A DNA stretch of 64,000 nt from Nostoc sp. CHAB 5824 (lineage in GTDB: Bacteria; Cyanobacteriota; Cyanobacteriia; Cyanobacteriales; Nostocaceae). The stretch is from NCBI RefSeq assembly GCF_020829665.1, contig NZ_JAIVFT010000005.1, positions 220,807 through 284,806 of the forward strand. The letters are read 5' to 3'. The first letter of the stretch is position 1. Every line of letters starts with the position of its first letter. The notes beneath the pieces are model-generated. The model did not search any database, was not told the DNA's origin, and saw only the letters and a list, made by a program, of their open reading frames with translations. Below are positions 56,881 to 64,000 of this stretch, piece after piece. Both the position numbers and the translations under genes were made by a program.

Positions 56881-58020
56881 TTATTGGGCGCTGGCTACGA
56901 GTTGATTCCAGGCTTTGACTGCTGTCTGTAAATTCTTTGGCAGGTTATTTTGAGAAATATCGTTGTATTGAACCGTACCCTCTTGGCTGGTAAGAGTGTA
57001 GGTGATATAATCAGCAGCACCGCTGGGGGCTGGGTAACTCAGATTTTGAAATTTACTAAATTTAGAACGTTCTAGCGATCGCACAAACTGTTGCACTTGT
57101 TGCACAGAAACCCTGCGAACACTACGCTCAGAATCATTGGCATCACCAATCCGCACGCGAATCAATCGCCCATCTTTGAGTAAAACAGTCTCGTAGGTTG
57201 TGCCAGCAATGCCACCACTGGAAATCTGCCGAAATACTATATCTCGATCTAACGGTGGTGGTAACTCGCTGACTGGAATTTGCACAGGAGCTAGTGTATT
57301 GTTGCTAGCCTTTTGATTCAGCCTGACTGCGGAACCTGTTTGATTGGTATGATAAATTAAAGTTTGGTCAACCGCACCGACAACCACCCGCCAGCCTGAT
57401 ACCAAAGCTTGGGTACAGAATTCATCAGCATTAGCTAATTCTAAACAGCCATCTTTCCAAGTTTGCTGTTGAGCCTGAATTATAGTTATCTGAGAAATTG
57501 GCTGTTGTAAACGTCTGGACGCAGCTTGCAAAACAGCATTTTTTACAGATGCGGGTAATTTATCTGGCAGATTTTCTGAGGGAGTATTTGCCGAAGCTAA
57601 ACGTAGCGATCGCTCATTGTTATTGGTATGATAAATCCAGTTTTGTTTGCCATTAGACACCACAATCCGCCAACCCGGAACTAACGCTTGGGTACAAAGT
57701 TCATCAGGTTGAGGCAATTCCAAGCAACCATTGCGCCAAGTCTGTTTATTATAGTCAATAATTTGCAATTGTCTGGTTAAAACTCCCTCTTTACGGGCTA
57801 AATCTCGCAGTACTGCGTTAGCTACTGGACGTGGCAAGCCGTTTGGTTTATTGTCTTTGAGAACTTTATTGCTAGTCTCTAACGATAAGTTTGCAGAAGC
57901 GCCTGTAGCACCTTTGATAAGTGTTAAACCGCTAGCAACAGACAAAATTCCAGTCAAAATCAAAGCAGTGAAAATTCGCGCTTGATTCGTGTTAAAGTAG
58001 TTTTTCAGCATGATTTTCAT
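56881..58020 (-). CDS. Secreted protein with duplicated module
   Basis: A 379-residue protein with an N-terminal signal/membrane segment (ARIFTALILTGILSVASGL). Two ~75-residue copies of one module follow: TWRNGCLELPQPDELCTQAL and TWKDGCLELANADEFCTQAL, each ending W-R-V-V-x20-IYHTN. Each module has a conserved cysteine pair that could form a disulfide. The last ~130 residues (about 250-379) are different (IVFRQISSGGIAGTTYETVL). The function is unknown. It is probably extracytoplasmic and follows the same strand as the hydrolase gene. Confidence 0.75.
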   Translation of the reverse strand: MKIMLKNYFNTNQARIFTALILTGILSVASGLTLIKGATGASANLSLETSNKVLKDNKPNGLPRPVANAVLRDLARKEGVLTRQLQIIDYNKQTWRNGCLELPQPDELCTQALVPGWRIVVSNGKQNWIYHTNNNERSLRLASANTPSENLPDKLPASVKNAVLQAASRRLQQPISQITIIQAQQQTWKDGCLELANADEFCTQALVSGWRVVVGAVDQTLIYHTNQTGSAVRLNQKASNNTLAPVQIPVSELPPPLDRDIVFRQISSGGIAGTTYETVLLKDGRLIRVRIGDANDSERSVRRVSVQQVQQFVRSLERSKFSKFQNLSYPAPSGAADYITYTLTSQEGTVQYNDISQNNLPKNLQTAVKAWNQLVASAQ

Positions 58021-58812
58021 AGTAATATAGCGATGTTAGTCAGAGTTATAAAACTCAGAAATAGTATCAGCCACTAATAGACAATAAAGTCTATAATTCC
58101 ATAACTTCACCAGTTGGAATTAATATAGTATTTGTCTTCTGAAACAGATATAAAGACAGACGCTGATGTACTGATTGTTTGTTCCTTATACTGATTCTCG
58201 TTTGAATGGGTACTGGGTAGGGACACACCATTGCCCATACACGTCAACTTAAGCCAAAACCCTTTTAGAAGCTCGTTTCCAGCCTCTGCCTGGAAATACT
58301 CCTCATTGCAGTTCTGCCGCAAGTCTTGAGGCGGCAGCCCCCCCCATTAGGAATGCCCAGTCTCCCACTAAGAACTAGACAACAAGATAATCTCTAAAAG
58401 CTTATTTTAGAACTGGCTTTTACCTTAAATTGACACCAATGAGCATTGCCGTGTCCCTACGAGTCTCTGTGTTCATCTGTGGTTAATTATTTTTTCTGTA
58501 ACTTAACCATCCGGGAACCGTTATATACAAATTATCGATGAAAATACACTCAATCAAAACACCCTAGCTCTACAGCAATCAAGTAAGAACTCAGAAGCTC
58601 AGACTTCATTAGAGAAGCAGTTTGTTGGAGAAGAGAATTTACACCGCTGTCTAAGATGTCTAAAAAAATAGCTTGCAATGCTTTTTACCTTACCTTCGTA
58701 AGCAAGGGTTCAATAAAAGTAATTTTAGAAAAGAATGCGACAGAACCGTAGCTTAGGTATTGCTCGGCTCAACCTAGCGTATACAATATTTTACAAGTAA
58801 TCTTAGGCAACA
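58021..58812. other. Long gap, no gene seen
   Basis: No credible gene, hairpin or mobile element was recognised in 792 bases. A degenerate GGGAACCGTTATAT stretch at 58513-58526 resembles the 12209 MITE end. Confidence 0.4.
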
Positions 58813-59316
58813 TTAAGCGCTAATAGCTTGTTGTTCAGCTTCAACTAAGTGATTGTGAGGTAGATCAAATCTGATAGTACCGGCTGCCCAGTCTTTAAAA
58901 TCGGGCGCTAGCCAGACTAGCTTGCATAGAATTTCATCATTGACCCACAACACCAACGGAAACCGGAACTGTTTCCGAAATTGATCTCGCATAATGTTGG
59001 TACTGATAATTAATTGGTTAATTTCCATTACAGATTCTAAACCCCGTACCATCAAAGCTTCGGGTTGAGTAGCACCAATCGCAGTTGTAATAGCTGTATA
59101 CAATGTGTCTGCCGCAGGTGAGAGCAGAATTTCGTGGATGTCTGCTGATGAAAATTCTGTTAACACATTTAGCACTTGCTGCTGCCTTTCAACACACTTA
59201 CAACAAGCTAATATCAGCGAGAACTCGCCAGCAGAAACCATCATCGCTCTTGCCAGCCTCTTAGTGGCTGTTGTACTACTAGCTGTGCCGTTTTCCGAAT
59301 TAGTTAAGCTGATCAT
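58813..59316 (-). CDS. Stand-alone N-terminal domain of large repeat proteins
   Basis: A 167-residue protein. FSLILACCKCVERQQQVLNVL, EALMVRGLESVMEINQLIIS and FPLVLWVNDEILCKLVWLAPDFKD match by memory the N-terminal domain of large cyanobacterial TPR/WD40/NTPase proteins. Here the frame ends after HNHLVEAEQQAISA with a genuine stop, so it is either a natural single-domain protein or the truncated remnant of a larger gene. The function of the domain is unknown. No neighbour belongs to the same family. Confidence 0.6.
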   Translation of the reverse strand: MISLTNSENGTASSTTATKRLARAMMVSAGEFSLILACCKCVERQQQVLNVLTEFSSADIHEILLSPAADTLYTAITTAIGATQPEALMVRGLESVMEINQLIISTNIMRDQFRKQFRFPLVLWVNDEILCKLVWLAPDFKDWAAGTIRFDLPHNHLVEAEQQAISA

Positions 59317-60175
59317 TAAAAAATCCTGCTTTAAATTTCAAAAATATCTAAGCAATATTCAGTTATTCTACTCTATGAATTTTTACTCAAAAGTGTTAAG
59401 CGGGTAATTTAGATGAGGTTTTTCTCTAATACCAAGCATAATACTATGCATTGTCTAACAAAAAAGTATCTTCTGTATTATCCCACACTTACAATTCAGG
59501 GATAATGTAAAGGTAGTATTAAAATCATGTAAGCAAAAGATAATGCAAGCATAAGGAAGCTGTTGGCGAATTAGCAATTTAATTATCACTGTATTTTCAT
59601 AGATTTTGGCATCTACCATTGGTTAAGTAATTATTTTTTAATATAAAGTTAAAAAAATACTCAGTACAAGTTTAACAACAAACATTGAGAAGTGGGAGAA
59701 AACTTAACTGGCTACTGGTTTACTGCCGCCTACAGTAAGCTGGCTACAAATCATTTTCTCTTGCTAAACCATTTCGGAGCGGGTCTAGAGTGTGGAGTAT
59801 TAAAGAAGGTAGTTCTTGCTGGAGGAATAAGTCAAAAGGGGATTAAACCCCAGAACGGATGACTTGGGGCGACTTGAAGAAGTAAGGGATTTAAACCGCA
59901 AGCTCGTTCTGGTCGCGGCAGGATGTAGAGGGTAGTATTCCTCTCTCTTGAACTGCCCTTTCCCAAGGGGAGACGCCAAAGGCGATCAGCAAGAACTGCT
60001 TCTCTTGGTGAAATGGTATTCAGTCCAAAATGCGAAAATTTCTGTCCATTAAAATTAACTCATCCGTTTGATAGAACTCTAGATCGAAGATGTCGCCTCG
60101 TTAGTCAGAGGACACGGAATTTTTAGCTTTCTAAGATTAGAACAAGTCATGCATTAAGACAAGTTTGGAGAGGAA
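59317..60175. other. Long gap before the DUF2267 gene
   Basis: No gene seen in 859 bases. The short phrase CCCAAGGGGAGACGCCAAAG at 59962-59981 recurs in the MITE at 61667. A run of small GC-rich segments at 59820-59945 is unexplained. Confidence 0.35.
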
Positions 60176-60445
60176 ATGCAACACGATGAGTTTATTGGAC
60201 AGGTGCAAAATCGCGCTTGTCCCAGTTTGGATGGTGATGCAGAACTCGCAACCCGTCCTAATTTGGAGACGCTAGGAGAAAGTGTAGACCTTCCAGATGC
60301 TGTTCATCATACCCGTGTATTCATTGAGGTATTGAGTGAAGCTATTAGCAGTGGCGAGATCAATGATATTCGCTCTCAACTCTCATCGGAATTCGATCGC
60401 TTGTTTGAGGTGGGCAGGTATAGGCGAATGCGTGTAAATATTTAA
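60176..60445 (+). CDS. DUF2267 protein with internal gap
   Basis: An 89-residue protein. The start MQHDEFIGQVQNRA and TRPNLETLGES match the N-terminal DUF2267 half, and VDLPDAVHHTRVFIEVLSEA with EINDIRSQLSSEFDRLFEVG matches the C-terminal half. The usual ~45 residues between them are missing, joined in frame at about residue 36. It may not be functional, or may be a minimal form. The start has GGAGAGGAA close upstream. It precedes the phosphoribosyltransferase by 30 bases. Confidence 0.75.
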   Translation: MQHDEFIGQVQNRACPSLDGDAELATRPNLETLGESVDLPDAVHHTRVFIEVLSEAISSGEINDIRSQLSSEFDRLFEVGRYRRMRVNI

Positions 60446-60477
60446 TTTTTTTGGAAACTATTCAGGAGTGTCACACC

Positions 60478-61143
60478 ATGCTATTCAAAGACCGGAGGTT
60501 TGCGGGTCAAGTCTTGGCTAGGGAGTTAGCTGCTTATACTAACCGCCCAGATGTTCTGGTATTAGGGCTACCAAGGGGTGGGGTACCCGTTGCCTTTGAG
60601 GTTGCCAAAGCGTTAAATGCTCCCTTAGATGTTTTGGTGGTACGTAAATTGGGTGTGCCTGAGCAAGAAGAACTAGCTATGGGAGCGATCGCTTCTGGTG
60701 GTGTGCGGATAGTCAATGAATATATTATCAGCCTGGTGAAGATATCCGACGAAGTAATTGCCAGGGTGGCAGTGCAAGAAGAACGGGAGTTAGAGCGGCG
60801 GGAACGGCTTTATCGCTCAAATCGTCCTTTCCCAGATTTACAAGGACGCACGGCCATCTTGGTAGATGATGGTTTAGCCACGGGTGCAACTATGTGGGCT
60901 GCTGTTGTGGCTGTGCGAAAACAGCAACCCACTCAGATTGTGATTGCTGTGCCTGTCGCCGCACCCGAAACTTGTCATGAGTTAGAAACTGAGGTAGACA
61001 AAATTGTTTGTGTCTCCACACCTAGCCCTTTCCACAGCGTCGGCCTTTGGTACGAAGACTTTCCCCAAACTACGGATCAAGAAGTCTGCGACTTACTTGC
61101 AAAAGCGGCGAAGAACGGTGAAACAATATCTCTCGGCATGTAG
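60478..61143 (+). CDS. Phosphoribosyltransferase family protein
   Basis: A 221-residue PRTase-fold protein. LGLPRGGVPVAFEVAKALNAP is the N-terminal nucleotide/phosphate region and TAILVDDGLATGATMWAAV is the PRPP-binding loop. LDVLVVRKLGVPEQEELAMGAI is the hood segment of the ComF/YhjB-like subgroup. The substrate is unknown. The frame opens at 60451 with TTG, but the ATG at 60478 with AGGAG upstream (MLFKDRRFAGQVLARELA) fits the family. It follows the DUF2267 gene on the same strand. Confidence 0.9.
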   Translation: MLFKDRRFAGQVLARELAAYTNRPDVLVLGLPRGGVPVAFEVAKALNAPLDVLVVRKLGVPEQEELAMGAIASGGVRIVNEYIISLVKISDEVIARVAVQEERELERRERLYRSNRPFPDLQGRTAILVDDGLATGATMWAAVVAVRKQQPTQIVIAVPVAAPETCHELETEVDKIVCVSTPSPFHSVGLWYEDFPQTTDQEVCDLLAKAAKNGETISLGM

Positions 61144-61576
61144 ATAAGCTTTGGTCTTTGGGAATGGCAAGATTAAGTTTTTAGGATGGTCATTTTGGAT
61201 TTAAACACAAAATGAAAGTTCCAGCAGAGATTACCGATCGCAATGTCGAGAAAACGAATGCGTAGACCTAGCCTGTCCGACGACATCGCAGCCTGACTAT
61301 GGTTTTCTCAAAACCTTAAATGGTCAGGAAATCTGCTTCCGCGGCAATAGCTTGTTATATATATGGTATCCGGTTAAAGACTTATCATTAAGACTCTTGG
61401 GGGCCAGTTATTGCTGGGAACAAAAGGAGAAGGAGTTTTCAGGTTTTTACACAGATGCAAAAATCATAACTAATCAGCCGGATATGATATTACATAACGA
61501 CTTTAATCGTTGATAAATTGGTACTGGAGTCCAACTTTCATATATTAAATCAGCAACGTCACAAGCAAGATTTATA

Positions 61577-61766
61577 TAGGACTTACGCAGAAGAGATCCC
61601 CCAACCCCCTTAAAAAGGGGGCTTTTCAGATTCCCCCCTTTTTAAGGGGAGCCAGCGCGGTCTTCTCCCAAGGGGAGACGCCAAGGGCGATGGGGTCTCC
61701 CCAAGTGGAGCGACTGGCGTGGGTTAGGGGGGATCAAGGTTTCAGGTTTTCACTGCGTAAGTCCTA
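61577..61766. mobile_element. MITE with TAGGACTTACGCA ends
   Basis: A 190-bp element with perfect 13-bp inverted ends TAGGACTTACGCA / TGCGTAAGTCCTA, similar to the ends of the insertion sequence at 27673. Inside is the CCCCCTTAAAAAGGGGG-type repeat (61608-61660) and CCCAAGGGGAGACGCC. No coding capacity. The remaining part of the gap 61144-61812 contains no recognised gene. Confidence 0.7.
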
Positions 61767-61812
61767 TTATAGTAAGATCCTTCTTTGAGCTAATAACCTA
61801 CCAGCGATCGCC

Positions 61813-63741
61813 CTAAGTCCTCTTTTCCTGCTGGGCTTTCTTATCCCTATGATCTCTACCACTCATAGTAAAAGCATTGGCTATTTGAGTTTTGCGATAT
61901 TTTTCATACTCTGGAGTTTTAAGATATTTCTGAATCCACTGATCGCCTTGTATGTCGACCAAATCTCTTGTATATACCTTATAAGTTTTGGGGTCTACGC
62001 CGCATTTCTGCAACTGCATTAAAGTCGTATACATTTGATGCATATTGGGCTTGTAGTGACCGCTTTTATCAGATATCTCTTCAAGCGTGCCACCTATAAC
62101 CTTGATTGCTCCAGCACCCTTGACTGGAATTCCAGCTAAGGCGCTTGAGTGGTGATACTTACCTTCCTCATGAGCATCTGCATAGAACTTACCATCGGGG
62201 CTTAAAACAAAGATCATCCAATTCTTTCCACCACCTGGCGCACCTAAAGCCGTTTTATCCATAGAGCTAAGAGAATCTCCAGAGGCATCTTTCCATTGAC
62301 CGCCGCTAATCGTAACTTCTTTGTTTTTCCGCTCTTCTTTTGACTCTACGTATCGAACTCTCTCTTGCCTTTTTTCTCTCGTTTGCCTTGTTTCCTCTTC
62401 TTGTTCTGGGTCAGACTGTCCTCCAAGGTATGAGTTTGTCTGCTGAATCATCTCGTCTTCCTCTTGCATTTTTAGTTCTAGCCAATCCCAGAAGGAAATT
62501 ATATCTGGCGGCGGTGAAGAATCTGTAGCGTATTCTGAAGTTTCTTTCCACTTCCAGAAATCAGCAACACCATCTTTCTTCTGTTTATCGAACGCCGCTC
62601 TCATGTCTTTATGTCTTTGCTCCTTTTCATCCAGCCATTCTATAATTCCACACTCTTCGACCCACTTCGCAAATTTCCCACCTCCACTATAATGATCACC
62701 ACCGAGTTCAAAGGCGGGTCGATGCAGTGCATCCCATGCCTCTAGCCAGTAATTTTCATTACTCGGTTCTCCGCCTACTGAATCCGAATAGCTTAAAGTC
62801 TTCGTCTTGCCAGGTATTTGACTTGTGGATGAATCTGTTTTGACTATCTTCTTCAATTTCTGCCAGCGTTGTTTCCCGGTTTTATTTTCTTGGAATTTTA
62901 TCTGCGATTCTTGAGGTTGAAAGTCAGATGCTTGTGATTCAGGCGAAATACTTGATGAAGGTTGTGATTCTAATTGCTGCGTCTCTATCTCTGCTTTGAT
63001 AGGCTCAGACGCTACCTGAGCTGCTTTTGGTTTTCTCGCTCTCTGCTGCTTTGCTGTTTCTACATCTACTCTTTGTTCTTCTGCTATTTTTTCAAACTTT
63101 TTAATGGCTTCCTTAACACTAACCCTTTGGATAACATCCCCGCTTACTTGGGTTTCTTTACACTGAATGCCATCTGTGACACTTGCCACTTCAGTCGGCT
63201 CACTTTTTGTCGTTCTCCTGTCGATTGCATCTACCTCAGCCCCTAACTGATCGGGCTGGCTCTTATCTATCCTATGATTAGGCATCGGTGCATGAATCTG
63301 CCGTACTACCTGAGTTGCTATTTTGTCCGCTTCTTGCTCGTACTTATCCCCCACCTGCCCAATAGAAAGCTGAGGCTGAATTGTTGTGGCTGACTCTGTT
63401 ATCGGAGTTCTCTGCTGATTCTTAATGAGAATGTCCAGCAAATCAGGCTGTCTCTTAGTCTGTTTCTTTTTCTGAACCCAGAAGTCATCTATCTTGGCTT
63501 GCAATACGCCCAGCTTTTCTTGCTCCTCTGGGGTGATCGTGCCATACTTCTGCTTAATTTCCAACCCCGTCGCCTCAAACTTTTGCTGCTGCAAAGTCTG
63601 ATTTTCTATTTCCACCTTCGTAAGAGGCATTTTTGATACTTGTTGAGCCTGGATACCAAAGGGCCGATGTGCCAATTGTGGGTTGTTCTGGGGTGTTTGG
63701 GAACTGGTAGAGGTCGATTTGCGGACTCTTTGGAATCTCAT
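61813..63741 (-). CDS. eCIS-associated/polymorphic-toxin-like protein
   Basis: A 642-residue protein. Residues ~120-145 (QPQLSIGQVGDKYEQEADKI) are typical of cyanobacterial DUF4157/eCIS-core-type proteins, but the HExxH normally next to it is not evident. A long Gln/Lys/Ser-rich low-complexity middle follows. The last ~170 residues form a distinct domain: GGGKNWMIFVLSPDGKFYAD, KYHHSSALAGIPVKGAGAIK, ISDKSGHYKPNM and MQLQKCGVDPKTYKVYT. That C-terminal domain looks like a toxin/effector module; its activity is not known to me. The start is ATG at 63741. No immunity gene or eCIS structural gene is in the window. Confidence 0.55.
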   Translation of the reverse strand: MRFQRVRKSTSTSSQTPQNNPQLAHRPFGIQAQQVSKMPLTKVEIENQTLQQQKFEATGLEIKQKYGTITPEEQEKLGVLQAKIDDFWVQKKKQTKRQPDLLDILIKNQQRTPITESATTIQPQLSIGQVGDKYEQEADKIATQVVRQIHAPMPNHRIDKSQPDQLGAEVDAIDRRTTKSEPTEVASVTDGIQCKETQVSGDVIQRVSVKEAIKKFEKIAEEQRVDVETAKQQRARKPKAAQVASEPIKAEIETQQLESQPSSSISPESQASDFQPQESQIKFQENKTGKQRWQKLKKIVKTDSSTSQIPGKTKTLSYSDSVGGEPSNENYWLEAWDALHRPAFELGGDHYSGGGKFAKWVEECGIIEWLDEKEQRHKDMRAAFDKQKKDGVADFWKWKETSEYATDSSPPPDIISFWDWLELKMQEEDEMIQQTNSYLGGQSDPEQEEETRQTREKRQERVRYVESKEERKNKEVTISGGQWKDASGDSLSSMDKTALGAPGGGKNWMIFVLSPDGKFYADAHEEGKYHHSSALAGIPVKGAGAIKVIGGTLEEISDKSGHYKPNMHQMYTTLMQLQKCGVDPKTYKVYTRDLVDIQGDQWIQKYLKTPEYEKYRKTQIANAFTMSGRDHRDKKAQQEKRT

Positions 63742-64000
63742 GTTGTACCTTGTTTTCAAGCACAAGACGTTTCAGTATATTTATTGAATACTTATGGACT
63801 TTGGAGAGCAAGTATAAATAAACAAAGTATAAATCCGTAATAGCTTATCGTCAAATATTGTCTTTTGAACTCTACAATTCGCCTTTTAAGGTGCAAGTTT
63901 CGAGTTTAGAAGTGGAATGGTGAAGCTTTGAGGTGGAGCGATGTCTCCGACTGACAGAGATGCAGCACTTTTAATTCTATTGTTCGTTCTCAAACTCAGA

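Overview
The window looks like chromosome from a filamentous, probably heterocyst-forming cyanobacterium of the Nostoc/Tolypothrix/Calothrix kind. The HIP1 octamer GCGATCGC recurs on both strands, composition is moderately AT-rich, and many short palindromic repeats, MITE-like elements and C/T-rich dispersed repeats lie between genes. Typical Nostocales families are present: a very large multi-PAS hybrid kinase, RTX repeats, an EGY-like M50 protease, a DUF2555 protein beside coaBC, and Uma2. No tRNA, rRNA or CRISPR array was seen. The taxonomic call rests on pattern recognition only.

Layout. 1-2 kb: a cupin, a secreted small protein and a glyoxalase-like protein. 2.1-10 kb: a two-gene phosphorelay (an OmpR-like multi-domain regulator, then an 8-PAS/2-GAF hybrid histidine kinase, overlapping as TGATG). 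10.3-15.3 kb: a YbjN-like protein, a lipoate/biotin ligase-family protein, an HD nucleotidase and purH. Between the last two lies a tandem set of three small-RNA genes on the minus strand, each with its own promoter and terminator hairpin. 15.5-24.1 kb: an accessory segment holding Uma2, a mersacidin-type lanthipeptide unit (AraC regulator, precursor, LanM) and an N-terminally truncated superfamily-2 helicase. This segment carries two extra copies of the purH 5' end, suggesting repeated insertion next to purH. 24.8-27.5 kb: an RTX protein. 27.7-28.9 kb: a decayed IS701/IS4-like insertion sequence. 29-35 kb: a minus-strand, relatively GC-rich cluster (aldo/keto reductase, glycosyltransferase, DJ-1/PfpI protein, two paralogous zinc alcohol dehydrogenases, an SRPBCC protein). 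35.7-40.1 kb: a ferric-iron ABC transporter (futC, futB, a decayed second futA, futA). 40.8-43.2 kb: a carboxylesterase, a DUF2555 protein and coaBC.

43.3-51.4 kb is the most striking system: a compact three-gene operon that matches the computationally described pPIWI-RE island. Its products are a MerR-HTH/zinc-ribbon/PD-(D/E)xK nuclease protein, a DinG-like Fe-S helicase and a diverged PIWI protein. It is predicted to act in conflict with invading DNA or plasmids. Downstream are a RemA-like small protein, a spore-photoproduct-lyase-like radical SAM protein, a 21-bp minisatellite, an M50 protease, a family 10 glycosyl-hydrolase-like protein, a duplicated-module secreted protein, a stand-alone domain protein, a DUF2267 protein with an internal gap, a phosphoribosyltransferase, and at the right edge a polymorphic toxin/eCIS-associated-like protein.

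The three observations most worth follow-up are the triplicate sRNA array, whose 5' end is exactly complementary to the conserved Yfr1 motif; the purH-flanked accessory segment with the orphan lanthipeptide unit; and the pPIWI-RE island.
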